NCBI RefSeq assembly: GCF_902859725.1
Contig: NZ_CADIJP010000004.1
Span: 248,001 to 312,000, forward strand
DNA: 64,000 nt
Reading direction: 5' to 3'
Source: Achromobacter mucicolens
GTDB lineage: Bacteria > Pseudomonadota > Gammaproteobacteria > Burkholderiales > Burkholderiaceae_B
Part shown: one piece after another, positions 55,029 through 63,058 of the stretch
Numbering within the stretch: position 1 is the first letter of the stretch
Layout: each line of letters begins with the position of its first letter
Program-made: the position numbers and the translations under genes
Notes under the pieces: model-generated
What the model was told of the DNA's origin: nothing
Database searches by the model: none
What the model saw: the letters and a program-made list of their open reading frames with translations, nothing else

Positions 55029-55796
55029 TCAGGTGGGGAACGCCTCGCGCAACGCGAAGGTTGCCTGCTTGAACACGCCCAGGTCGGTGCCCACGGCCAC
55101 GAAGTGCATGCCCATGTCCAGGTAGCGCCGCGCGTCGGCATGCACGGGCGCCAGAATGCCCACGGCCTTGCCCTGCGCGGTCACCCGCTGGTACAGATGG
55201 CGGATCGCTTCCTGCACCTCGGGGTGGCCGGGATTGCCCAGATGGCCAAGCGCCGCCGCCAGATCCGACGGGCCGATGAACACGCCGTCCACGCCCTCGA
55301 CGGCGGCGATCTCATCGACGGCCTCGATGCCAGGACGGCTTTCGATCTGCAACAGCACGCAGATGTTGTCGTTGATCGTGTGCAGGTAGTTGGGCACCGT
55401 ACCGTAACGGTTGCTGCGCTGCGCGCCCGCCACGCCGCGCATGCCTTGCGGCGGATAACGCGTGGCGGCCACCGCGCGGCGCGCGTCCTCTTCGGATTCG
55501 ATGAAGGGAATCAGCAGGTTGTAGAAGCCGATATCCAGCAGGCGCTTGATCTCGACCGGATCGTTCCAGGACGGACGGCCGACGGCCGCGCTGGCGCTGC
55601 CCTGCAGGGCCTGCAACTGCTGCAGGAACATCGGCACCTCGTTGGGCGAATGCTCGCCATCCAGAAGCAGCCAGTCGAAATCGGCCAGGCCGACGAGCTC
55701 GGCGGTAATGTGGCTGGACATGCACATCCAGAATCCGATAAGCCGTTCGCGGGCCAGGATGCGCTGCCGGAAACGATTGGGAAGAGGTGAGTTCAT
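55029..55796 (-). CDS. HpcH/HpaI-family class II aldolase
   Basis: Metal-dependent aldolase of 255 residues that splits 2-keto-3-deoxy acids to pyruvate and an aldehyde. LLLDGEHSPNEVP supplies metal and phosphate contacts. RPSWNDPVEIKRLLDIGFYN, PPQGMRGVAGAQRSNRYG and GVDGVFIGPSDLAAALGH follow as in 4-hydroxy-2-oxoheptanedioate and 2-keto-3-deoxy-L-rhamnonate aldolases. ATG 55796 is chosen because AAGG lies five bases upstream; an ATG four codons earlier has no site. It follows the sugar-acid dehydratase gene by 49 bp, suggesting that it cleaves that enzyme's keto-deoxy product. Confidence 0.9.
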   Translation of the reverse strand: MNSPLPNRFRQRILARERLIGFWMCMSSHITAELVGLADFDWLLLDGEHSPNEVPMFLQQLQALQGSASAAVGRPSWNDPVEIKRLLDIGFYNLLIPFIESEEDARRAVAATRYPPQGMRGVAGAQRSNRYGTVPNYLHTINDNICVLLQIESRPGIEAVDEIAAVEGVDGVFIGPSDLAAALGHLGNPGHPEVQEAIRHLYQRVTAQGKAVGILAPVHADARRYLDMGMHFVAVGTDLGVFKQATFALREAFPT

Positions 55797-55845
55797 TGCC
55801 GCCTTCATGTCAGAAAAAAATGCCGTGTCTCCCGGACGATCGGCA

Positions 55846-57591
55846 TCAATGGATCTCGGGTTCGCCCGCGGGCGCGGCGCGCTCCTCGGACTGCAGAAAA
55901 TCGAAGTCGCACCCGGTGTCGGCCTGGCCGATGTGCTTGAGATACAGCACGCCGTAGCCGCGCTCGAAGCGGGGCGGCGGCGCTTGCCAGGCCGCACGCC
56001 GCTCGGCCAGTTCCGCGTCCGGAATCAGCAGGTCCAGCCGGCGGTTCGGCACGTCAAGCGTGATGCGGTCGCCGTCCTTGACCAGCGCCAGCGGTCCGCC
56101 CACATACGATTCGGGAGCAACGTGCAACACACAGGCGCCATAGCTGGTGCCGCTCATGCGCGCATCGGAAATGCGCACCATGTCGCGCACGCCTTGCTTG
56201 AGCAGCTTTTGCGGGATGGGAAGCTGCCCCCATTCCGGCATGCCCGGCGCGCCTTGCGGTCCGGCGTTCTGCAGCACGATGACGCTATCGGCGTCCACGT
56301 CCAGATCCGGATCGTCGATGCGCTCGGCCATGTCGTTGTAATCCTTGAAGACGACGGCGCGGCCGGTGTGCACCTGCAGGCGCGCCTCCATCGCGGGCGG
56401 CTTGATCACCGCGCCATCGGGCGCAAGATTGCCGCGCAGCACCGCCAGGCCATCGCGTTCGATGAGCGCCTGCGCCCGCGGACGGATCACATCCTCGTTG
56501 AAGATGCGCGCCCCCGCGATGTTCTCGCCCAGCGTGCGGCCATCCACCGTGCGCTGGGCGGTGTCCAGCAGGTCGCCCAGCTGCACCAGCATCGCGCGCA
56601 GGCCCCCGGCGTAGTAGAAGTCTTCCATCAGGTACTTGCCCGCCGGCCGCAGATTGGCCAGGACGGGCGTGGTGCGCGCCAGGTGATCGAAGCGGTCCAG
56701 GTCCAGCCCGAAGCCGCTGCGGCGCGCCATGGCGATCAGGTGCACCACGGCATTGGTCGAGCCCGACAACGCCAGCACGGTGCGCACGGCGTTGTCATAA
56801 GAGGCCGCGGTCAGCAGGTCCGAGGGCTTCAGGTCTTCCCAGACCATCTCGACGATGCGCTTGCCCGTCAGGCTGGCCATCTGCGCATGGCGTGAATCCG
56901 GCGCGGGGATCGACGATGCGCCCGACAGGCACAAGCCCAGGGCCTCGACCGCGCCCGTCATGGTGGACGCCGTGCCCATCGTCATGCAGTGGCCGGGCGA
57001 GCGCGCGATGCCGTCTTCCACACCCTGCCAGTCTTCCTCGGTGATGTTGCCCGCGCGCAGTTCCGCCCAATACTTCCAGGTGTCGGACCCCGAGCCCAGC
57101 GTGTTGCCATTCCAGTTGCCGCGCAGCATCGGCCCGGCCGGCACGAAGATGGTGGGCAGGTCCATCGACACCGCGCCCATGATGAGCGCCGGCGTGGTCT
57201 TGTCGCAGCCGCCCATCAGCACGCAGCCATCGGCGGGATACGAGCGCAGCAGCTCCTCGGTCTCCATCGCAAGCAGGTTGCGGTAGAGCATCGTCGTGGG
57301 CTTCTGGAAAGGCTCGGACAGGCTCATCGCCGGCATCTCCACCGGAAATCCGCCCGCCTGCCAGATGCCGCGCTTGACCTCTTCGACACGCTGCTTGAAG
57401 TGGCTGTGACAGGGGTTGATGTCGCTCCAGGTGTTGATGATGGCAATCACCGGCTTGCCGGCGTAATCGGAGCGGTGATAGCCCATCTGCGCGGTCCGCG
57501 ACCGGTGGCCGAAGGACCGCAGGTCCTTCACGCCGTACCAGCGGTGGCTGCGCAGGTCTTCGGGTTTCTTGCGATTGTTGGAATGGCTCAT
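55846..57591 (-). CDS. IlvD/Edd-family sugar-acid dehydratase (arabinonate dehydratase-like)
   Basis: Iron-sulfur dehydratase of 581 residues that turns an aldonic acid into a 2-keto-3-deoxy acid. The cluster cysteines are C61 (INPCHSHF), C129 ([10 protein letters not shown]) and C202 ([12 protein letters not shown]), with K131 next to the Mg site. The C-terminal serine region is [16 protein letters not shown]. Length and motif wording are closer to L-arabinonate/D-xylonate dehydratases than to dihydroxyacid dehydratase (IlvD) or Edd. Start ATG with GAGGAAG upstream. It lies in a five-gene minus-strand unit with aldolases and a GntR regulator. Confidence 0.92.
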   Translation of the reverse strand: MSHSNNRKKPEDLRSHRWYGVKDLRSFGHRSRTAQMGYHRSDYAGKPVIAIINTWSDINPCHSHFKQRVEEVKRGIWQAGGFPVEMPAMSLSEPFQKPTTMLYRNLLAMETEELLRSYPADGCVLMGGCDKTTPALIMGAVSMDLPTIFVPAGPMLRGNWNGNTLGSGSDTWKYWAELRAGNITEEDWQGVEDGIARSPGHCMTMGTASTMTGAVEALGLCLSGASSIPAPDSRHAQMASLTGKRIVEMVWEDLKPSDLLTAASYDNAVRTVLALSGSTNAVVHLIAMARRSGFGLDLDRFDHLARTTPVLANLRPAGKYLMEDFYYAGGLRAMLVQLGDLLDTAQRTVDGRTLGENIAGARIFNEDVIRPRAQALIERDGLAVLRGNLAPDGAVIKPPAMEARLQVHTGRAVVFKDYNDMAERIDDPDLDVDADSVIVLQNAGPQGAPGMPEWGQLPIPQKLLKQGVRDMVRISDARMSGTSYGACVLHVAPESYVGGPLALVKDGDRITLDVPNRRLDLLIPDAELAERRAAWQAPPPRFERGYGVLYLKHIGQADTGCDFDFLQSEERAAPAGEPEIH

Positions 57592-57643
57592 GTCTCGCTT
57601 CCTCTGCTCTGTGGCGGGGTCAATGCGTGTTCATACCATAAGA

Positions 57644-57658
57644 CGCCCCGTCGGGGCG
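57644..57658. repeat. Intercistronic hairpin between Ldh2 and dehydratase genes
   Basis: CGCCCCG at 57644-57650 and CGGGGCG at 57652-57658 form a compact stem in the 84-bp gap. No T-run follows, so it more likely affects mRNA stability than termination. Confidence 0.4.
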
Positions 57659-57675
57659 CGACCGCCAAGACGGAC

Positions 57676-58788
57676 TCAGGCGGGATCAAGCAGGTACGGC
57701 GTGCCGGCGCGCTCGCAGATGCCGCGCAGGCGTTCGGCCAGTGCAGCGGGAATCGGAATGCCTTCGCGCAACCGGCGCACGCGCTCGGCCGCTTCGGGCT
57801 CGCCGGCCACCAGCACCGGTTCTGAAGGATCGGCCGGCGGCGTGTCGTGCATGGCGTCGATCATGTCGTCCATGTCCGACTCGAACGACCCTGCCGCGCG
57901 GAAGGCGTCAGGATTGAGCGCGAGAAAGAAGTGCCCGACGTCGTCGGGCTCACCAGGACGGCGCGTGGCGGCGCGACGGGCCGCGAACGCGCTGCCGCTG
58001 AGCGTGCCGCCCAGGATCTGCGCCATCATCGCCAGACCATAGCCTTTGTGGCTGCTCATGGCGGTTGTGCCACCCAACGGCGTGAGGCCGCCTTCCGGGC
58101 GCTTGAAGATGAATTGCATCGCGGCGTCCGCGTCCGTGACCGGCGCGCCCTGCCCGTCTACCGCCCAGCCCGGCGGCAAGGGCTTGTCCAGGAAGTCGTA
58201 GACCTTGACCTTGTTGGCCGCCACGGTGGTCGTGGCCATGTCGAGCACGAAGGGCTCGTTGTAGGCCGCGGGCGCGCCGAACGCGATGGGATTGGTGCCC
58301 AGCATCGGCATCGCGCCGCGCGTGGGGACCATGATGACGCCGTTGACGCTGCTGGTGACCAGCCCGACCACGCCGCGTTCGACCGCGATGCGCGCGTAGA
58401 CGCCCGCCGCGCCGAAGTGATGCGAGTTGCAGACCGAGACGGCACCCACGCCATGTTCCAGGGCCTTGTCAACGGCCAGGTTCATGGCCTGCGCCGCCAC
58501 CGGATAGCCCAGCCCGCCCATGCCATCGATCAGCGCGCTGGCGCCGCTGTCGCGCACGACGCGCGCGCGAGCGTCCAGCCGCAGCGTGCCGGCGCGCCAT
58601 TTTTCCTCGTAGGCGGGCAGCATGGAGATGCCGTGCGAATCGATGCCGAAGAGGTCCGTGCGCGCCATCAAGCCCGCCGTGGTGTGGGCCAGATCCTCGG
58701 CCATGCCCCACGCCATCAGCACCTGCAAGATCTGCTCACGCACCTCTTCCACCGGCACGGCCGTGGCGTTTGCTCCGTTCCCTGACAC
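57676..58788 (-). CDS. Ldh2/MDH2-family NAD(P)-dependent oxidoreductase
   Basis: Enzyme of 370 residues in the malate/L-lactate/ureidoglycolate dehydrogenase family, which has its own fold. DLFGIDSHGISMLPAYEEKW holds the conserved S-H-G signature with the catalytic histidine. CNSHHFGAAGVYARIA, GTNPIAFGAPA and SSHKGYGLAMMAQILGG (substrate and cofactor contacts) follow. It starts with GTG preceded by AGGAGACAGAC. In this block it may oxidise or reduce a 2-hydroxy acid such as 2-keto-3-deoxy or tartronate-type intermediates; the substrate is not determined by sequence. Confidence 0.9.
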   Translation of the reverse strand: MSGNGANATAVPVEEVREQILQVLMAWGMAEDLAHTTAGLMARTDLFGIDSHGISMLPAYEEKWRAGTLRLDARARVVRDSGASALIDGMGGLGYPVAAQAMNLAVDKALEHGVGAVSVCNSHHFGAAGVYARIAVERGVVGLVTSSVNGVIMVPTRGAMPMLGTNPIAFGAPAAYNEPFVLDMATTTVAANKVKVYDFLDKPLPPGWAVDGQGAPVTDADAAMQFIFKRPEGGLTPLGGTTAMSSHKGYGLAMMAQILGGTLSGSAFAARRAATRRPGEPDDVGHFFLALNPDAFRAAGSFESDMDDMIDAMHDTPPADPSEPVLVAGEPEAAERVRRLREGIPIPAALAERLRGICERAGTPYLLDPA

Positions 58789-58835
58789 TGTCTGTCTCCT
58801 GTTGTCTTGTTGTGTGGCGGGCGGCGTTGGGGGCG

Positions 58836-59609
58836 TCAGTCCCGGTCCCGGTCGACCAACCTGTGACGGGCCTGGCCCAGATGGAACTGCATCGCGACGC
58901 GCGCGCGTTCCCCGTCCTGTTCGCGGATCGCATCCAGGATGGTCGCGTGCTCGTCCACGACGCGCTGCGCGCGCTGGCGCGAACCCGTGCGCGTCAGATT
59001 GAGCGTCAGGCGCATGAAACCGCTGATGGATTCATGGATGCTTTCCAGCACGCCCAGATAGAAGTCGTTGCCGCTGGCCTCGGCGATGCTGGCATGAAAC
59101 GCCAGGTCCGCTTCCGCCGACACCTGGCCCTTGGCAAGCGTATCCGCGAAAGCGGCATGCGCCTCGGCGATCTTGCCCAGCTGTTCGTCGGTGCGCCGCA
59201 AGGCCGCCAGGCGCGCGGCGTCGCCTTCAAGCGCCACGCGCACCTCTTGCGCGCGCAGATAGGCGCCGACATTCTGCACGTCGTTGAACGCCTTCAGGCG
59301 CGGCGCGGGCTGGTGGCTCACGAAGGTGCCCAGACCCTGGTGGGCGGTGATGAGGCCGTCGGCGCGCAGCCGCAGCAAGGCTTCGCGCACGACCGGCCGC
59401 GACACGCCGTAGCGTTCGGAAATTTCGTTTTCGGAGGGCAGCTTGTCGCCGACGTTCAGTCCGCCGGAGACGATCTGTTCGAAGATCTGGCCGTAAAGCT
59501 GGTCCGCCAGCCGTACCCGGTGCCCGCGTTCCAGCACCGGCGCGGCGGACGCCTCCGGTTCGCCGGACGCAGTCGGCGCGGGTTGGGGGGATGCTTTGGG
59601 TCGAGCCAC
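58836..59609 (-). CDS. GntR-family regulator (FadR/FCD subfamily) of the sugar-acid block
   Basis: Transcription factor of 257 residues. After a Pro/Ala/Ser-rich tail, the winged helix lies at about residues 30-100 (LADQLYGQIFEQIVSGGLNV, LPSENEISERYGVSRPVVRE, GLGTFVSHQP). The FCD domain follows with LAFHASIAEASGNDFY (ligand/metal His) and VVDEHATILDAIRE. It starts with GTG preceded by AGGAGG. Its own leader carries a perfect 9-bp hairpin (59626-59634/59648-59656), just before the ribosome site. It probably represses both arms of the block from the palindromes at 60701-60754. Confidence 0.92.
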   Translation of the reverse strand: MARPKASPQPAPTASGEPEASAAPVLERGHRVRLADQLYGQIFEQIVSGGLNVGDKLPSENEISERYGVSRPVVREALLRLRADGLITAHQGLGTFVSHQPAPRLKAFNDVQNVGAYLRAQEVRVALEGDAARLAALRRTDEQLGKIAEAHAAFADTLAKGQVSAEADLAFHASIAEASGNDFYLGVLESIHESISGFMRLTLNLTRTGSRQRAQRVVDEHATILDAIREQDGERARVAMQFHLGQARHRLVDRDRD

Positions 59610-59625
59610 GTAACCTCCTGGTAGT

Positions 59626-59656
59626 AGGGCCTGTCCACGCGCGGGGAACAGGCCCT
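59626..59656. repeat. Hairpin in front of the GntR ribosome site
   Basis: AGGGCCTGT at 59626-59634 pairs with ACAGGCCCT at 59648-59656 (13-base loop) in the gap between the DapA-type gene and GntR. On the minus strand its base lies 9 bases before the AGGAGG of GntR, so it could lower GntR expression within the operon. Confidence 0.5.
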
Positions 59657-59724
59657 GACAGACTGCTGCGACACGCGGACGGCGCTCATCGTACCCGCAA
59701 TGCGGGTCCGGCGCGCCGCGGCCG

Positions 59725-60654
59725 TCACGCCGTGGCGGTCTCGCGGTCCCAGGCGGCCAGCGCGCGGGCCACCGGTGCCACGCGTTCGCGCTCGGCGCTG
59801 GAGATGCCGGTCAAGAGCGGCAGCATGGGACCCATGTCCGCCACGCCCGACAGCGTCACGGCATCGTGCAGCACGCGGATGGGGCTGATGCTGTCACGGC
59901 AATCTTCCAGCCCGAGGTACTGTTCGCGCACGGCTTCGGCCTCGTCGTAGCGGCCTTCCTGCAGCAGATGCAGCAGGCGCATCGACCCGCGCGGCGCCAC
60001 GCAGACCGATCCGGACGTAAAGCTCTTGAGCCCGAATTCGCGGTAGTGGACGATGGCCGGGCGCTCGCCGATGCCGCTGACGACCCAGCGCGAATCCACG
60101 GCCTGCAGCAGCGCCGACAGGTAGGCGTCTTCGGACGGATCGTCGCGCACGACGGCGTACTTGAAGGCGACCAGGCGGCCTTCCTCGATCAGGCGCGCCG
60201 CGGTTTCCGGCGCCAGGTAGTCCGCCGACTTGATGTAGACCACCGCCGGCTTGCCCAGCGCATCCGTGAAACGGCGCACGCCGTCGGCAAGCCCCGCGTC
60301 GGTGTACGGAAAGGACATGGGCAGCAGCATCGCCGTCGGGAAGGCGCGCGAACGCAGGATGGCGGCCTGGTCCATCATCTTGCCGTAGTCGGGGCCCACC
60401 GACGGCAGGATCCAGGTGTCAGGGCCCGCCAGGCTCGCCAGCATGTCCACGATGCGGGCATATTCGCTCACACCCACGTTGTAGAAGTTGGCGTTGCCGC
60501 CATACATGACGTTGCGCACGCCGCCCGCTTCCAGGTGGCCGAGCAACGCCTTGTTGGCCGATTCGTTGAGCGACAGGTCGGCATTGCGGGCCAGCGGCGG
60601 CACGGCGATGACCGAGCGCTGCAGATCCTGGGCGGTGACCGGGGTGGTTTTCAT
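59725..60654 (-). CDS. DapA-superfamily keto-deoxy-acid aldolase/dehydratase
   Basis: TIM-barrel lyase of 309 residues acting through a Schiff base. K165 in LVAFKYAVVR is the Schiff-base lysine, and Y140 in PAVVYIKSADY is its partner tyrosine. The substrate loop, usually GGTTGE in DapA, is replaced by MYGGNANFYNVGVSEY, so it is not dihydrodipicolinate synthase. By context it should dehydrate or cleave a 2-keto-3-deoxy sugar acid, as in L-arabinonate or D-glucarate breakdown. Start ATG with CAGGAG ten bases upstream. It is the first gene of the leftward arm. Confidence 0.88.
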   Translation of the reverse strand: MKTTPVTAQDLQRSVIAVPPLARNADLSLNESANKALLGHLEAGGVRNVMYGGNANFYNVGVSEYARIVDMLASLAGPDTWILPSVGPDYGKMMDQAAILRSRAFPTAMLLPMSFPYTDAGLADGVRRFTDALGKPAVVYIKSADYLAPETAARLIEEGRLVAFKYAVVRDDPSEDAYLSALLQAVDSRWVVSGIGERPAIVHYREFGLKSFTSGSVCVAPRGSMRLLHLLQEGRYDEAEAVREQYLGLEDCRDSISPIRVLHDAVTLSGVADMGPMLPLLTGISSAERERVAPVARALAAWDRETATA

Positions 60655-60700
60655 GGAAGGGCTCCTGGCGGGTGCGGTTGTCAGAGAAGTAGGGTCGAAA

Positions 60701-60754
60701 AAGTATACTTGGTTGACAAGCTATAGCTCAATACCTATATTTGTTTGACAAGTT
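60701..60754. promoter_or_regulatory. Divergent promoters and clustered GntR-type operators
   Basis: Rightward promoter: TTGACA at 60713-60718, 17 bases, TATATT at 60736-60741. Leftward promoter: TTGAGC (plus-strand 60726-60731 reversed), 18 bases, TATACT (60702-60707 reversed). Four palindromes overlap them: AAGTATACTT (60701-60710), CTTGGTTGACAAG (60708-60720), AGCTATAGCT (60719-60728) and TTGTTTGACAA (60741-60751). The repeated TTGnTTGACAAG word is the best candidate for the GntR half-block operator. Confidence 0.75.
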
Positions 60755-60877
60755 GAACGGCAGCACGCAAGACGCATGAGGCGCGGGCCGCATGCGTCTT
60801 CGAGTTCCCGGCTCGCCGGGAGCGGAATACCCCCACAAACGATGCGCGGCCACGCGCACACCGAGGAGACGAATTCC

Positions 60878-61879
60878 ATGTATGCAGCCCCTGCGCGAGG
60901 CCGGCTTCTTGCCGCCGCCCTCCTGACGGCCACCGCCTTTGCCCTGCCGGCCTCGGCGGCCTTCGCCGACTACCCCGAGCGGGAAGTCAAGATCATCGTC
61001 CCCTTCCCCGCCGGCGGCACCGCCGACATCGCCGCGCGCGTGGTGGCGGCCGAGTTGGGCAAAAGCTGGAACAAGCCCGTGGTGGTGGACAACAAGGCGG
61101 GCGCCGGCGGCAACGTCGGCTCGGCCGAAGCCGCGCGCGCCACGCCCGACGGCTACACCTTTTTGATGGGCACCGTCAGCACGCACGCCATCAACCAGTC
61201 CGTGTACGCCAAGCTGCCGTATGACCCGGTCAAGGACTTCGTGCCCGTCACGCTGGTGATTCCGGTGCCCAATATCCTAGAGCTCAACCCCAAGTTCGCC
61301 GACAAGCACGGCATCCGTACCGTGGCCGACCTGATCAAGTACCTGGAGGCCAATCCCGACAGCGTCAACATGGCGTCCACGGGCAACGGCACCTCCACGC
61401 ACCTGTCAGGCGAACTCTTCCAGAGCATGACCGGCACGCGCATGACGCACGTGCCCTACAAGGGCAGCAGCCCCGCGCTGACGGACGTGATGGCCGGATC
61501 GGCGGACCTGATCTTCGACAACCTGCCCTCGTCCATGGGATTTCTGAAGGCCGGCAAGCTTCGCCCCCTGGCCGTTACGACGGCCAACCGCTCGCCTGCC
61601 CTGCCCGACGTGCCCACGATGGCCGAAGCCGGCGTGAAGGGGTACGAGGCATCGAGCTGGTTCGGGCTGCTAGCGCCGGCCGGCACACCGCCCGAGATCG
61701 TCGAAAAGGTCCAGCGCGACGTGGCCGCTGCCTTGCAGCAGGAGCCCGTGCGCGCGCAGCTTCAGGCGCAAGGCGCGACGCCGTCCGGCAACACGCCCGC
61801 CCAGTTCAAGCAGTTCATGGCCCAGGAAACCGTCAAGTGGGCCGACGTTGTGAAGAAATCCGGCGCCAAGGTCGACTGA
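60878..61879 (+). CDS. Bug-family periplasmic binding protein (first of tandem pair)
   Basis: Solute receptor of 333 residues. The signal peptide of about 30 residues ends SAAFA. The mature protein starts [20 protein letters not shown], the Bug opening with its ligand loop. [20 protein letters not shown] and [20 protein letters not shown] are family marks. ATG chosen with GAGGAG nine bases upstream. It is the first rightward gene from the strong divergent promoter, so it should be co-induced with the sugar-acid enzymes. The ligand is probably a sugar acid. No TctAB membrane genes are in the window. Confidence 0.93.
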   Translation: MYAAPARGRLLAAALLTATAFALPASAAFADYPEREVKIIVPFPAGGTADIAARVVAAELGKSWNKPVVVDNKAGAGGNVGSAEAARATPDGYTFLMGTVSTHAINQSVYAKLPYDPVKDFVPVTLVIPVPNILELNPKFADKHGIRTVADLIKYLEANPDSVNMASTGNGTSTHLSGELFQSMTGTRMTHVPYKGSSPALTDVMAGSADLIFDNLPSSMGFLKAGKLRPLAVTTANRSPALPDVPTMAEAGVKGYEASSWFGLLAPAGTPPEIVEKVQRDVAAALQQEPVRAQLQAQGATPSGNTPAQFKQFMAQETVKWADVVKKSGAKVD

Positions 61880-61954
61880 CCCTGCACCGATCCGGGGCCT
61901 GCCCGCAACGCGTGAGCGGCGGGCTCTTCATCATCACGCGAACCAGGAGACACC

Positions 61955-62926
61955 ATGAACAAACTGATCAGCGCCGTATTCGCGGCGGGCGCCGTTGTGC
62001 TTGGGGCGCCGGCGGCCCATGCCGCCGGTTACCCCGAAAAGCCCGTCACCATGATCGTGCCCTTCGTGCCAGGCGGGTCCTCCGACATTACCGCGCGTTC
62101 GGTCACGCCGGCGCTGTCCAAGACCCTGGGACAGACCTTCGTCGTCGAGAACAAGCCCGGCGCGAACAGCGCCATCGGCGCTCAGGCGTTGGCCCGCTCC
62201 ACGCCGGACGGCTACACCATGATGGTCGGCTCCATCGGCACCTTCGCCATCAACGAAGCCCTGTACAAGAACCTGTCGTACAACCCCAGCAAGGATTTCA
62301 CCTACCTGACGCAGGCAGTGCGCAATCCCAACGTGCTGGTCGCGGCGCCTTCGTTCCCGGCCAGCACGGTCGCCGAGCTGGTCGACTACGCGAAGAAGAA
62401 TCCGAATCGCGTGTCGTACGCCTCGTCGGGCACGGGCTCGTCGGATCACCTTTCTGCCGTGCTGTTCCGCCAGCGCACCCAAAGCACCGGCGTGGACGTG
62501 CCTTACAAGGGCGGCGGCGCCGCCATCGCGGACCTCATCGGCGGACAGGTCAACGTGTCATTCCAGAACCTGGGCGCGGTGCAGAACCACATCAAGGCCG
62601 GCAAACTCAAGGCGCTGGCCATCACGGGTGACGCCCGCACGCCGGACCTGCCCGATGTGCCGACGCTGACGGAGGCCGGCATCAAGGACATGGTGGTGTA
62701 TTCCTGGCAGGGCTTTGCCGTGCCCAAGGGCACGCCGCAGCCCGTCGTCGACAAGCTGGCCGAGGCGCTGCGCACCGCGCTGCGCGAGCCCCAGACCCAG
62801 AAAACGCTGCAAGGCATGGGCTTCGAAGTCGTCGCCAACACGCCGCAGCAGTTTGCCGATTTCCAGCAGGCTGAAGTCAAGCGCTGGAAGGACGTGATCC
62901 AGAAGGCCAACATCCAGCTGGAGTAA
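61955..62926 (+). CDS. Bug-family periplasmic binding protein (second of tandem pair)
   Basis: Solute receptor of 323 residues, 75 bp after the first. Signal peptide ends APAAHA near residue 23; the mature start is AGYPEKPVTMIVPFVPGGSS. TGVDVPYKGGGAAIADLIGG and LPDVPTLTEAGIKDMVVYSW are family marks. The ligand loop differs (PGGSSD against PAGGTAD in the first copy), so the two may bind different acids or isomers. AGGAG precedes the ATG. A small GCCCGC/GCGGGC hairpin lies between the two genes and a perfect 10-bp one follows. Confidence 0.93.
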   Translation: MNKLISAVFAAGAVVLGAPAAHAAGYPEKPVTMIVPFVPGGSSDITARSVTPALSKTLGQTFVVENKPGANSAIGAQALARSTPDGYTMMVGSIGTFAINEALYKNLSYNPSKDFTYLTQAVRNPNVLVAAPSFPASTVAELVDYAKKNPNRVSYASSGTGSSDHLSAVLFRQRTQSTGVDVPYKGGGAAIADLIGGQVNVSFQNLGAVQNHIKAGKLKALAITGDARTPDLPDVPTLTEAGIKDMVVYSWQGFAVPKGTPQPVVDKLAEALRTALREPQTQKTLQGMGFEVVANTPQQFADFQQAEVKRWKDVIQKANIQLE

Positions 62927-62932
62927 CGCTTC

Positions 62933-62960
62933 GCGGGATGCCTGCATGCGGGCATCCCGC
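62933..62960. repeat. Perfect 10-bp hairpin after the second Bug gene
   Basis: GCGGGATGCC at 62933-62942 pairs with GGCATCCCGC at 62951-62960 around an 8-base loop, six bases past the stop. There is no T-run, so it probably protects the receptor mRNA or causes partial termination before the dehydrogenase. Confidence 0.55.
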
Positions 62961-63058
62961 AGCGGGTACGCAGCCGCGCCTTGGCTGCGCACCCGGCCCG
63001 CAAGGTCCCCGCTTGAATCAAGTAGCATGAAACCTTCGCCACCCAACCGTACGACAAC

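Noticed and set aside
57060-57090. Another copy of the GGTGTCWGACACC palindrome seen in lpxK (AGGTGTCGGACCCC), and a similar word near 60417
   Set aside because: Both match only half of the palindrome and lie in normal coding sequence.
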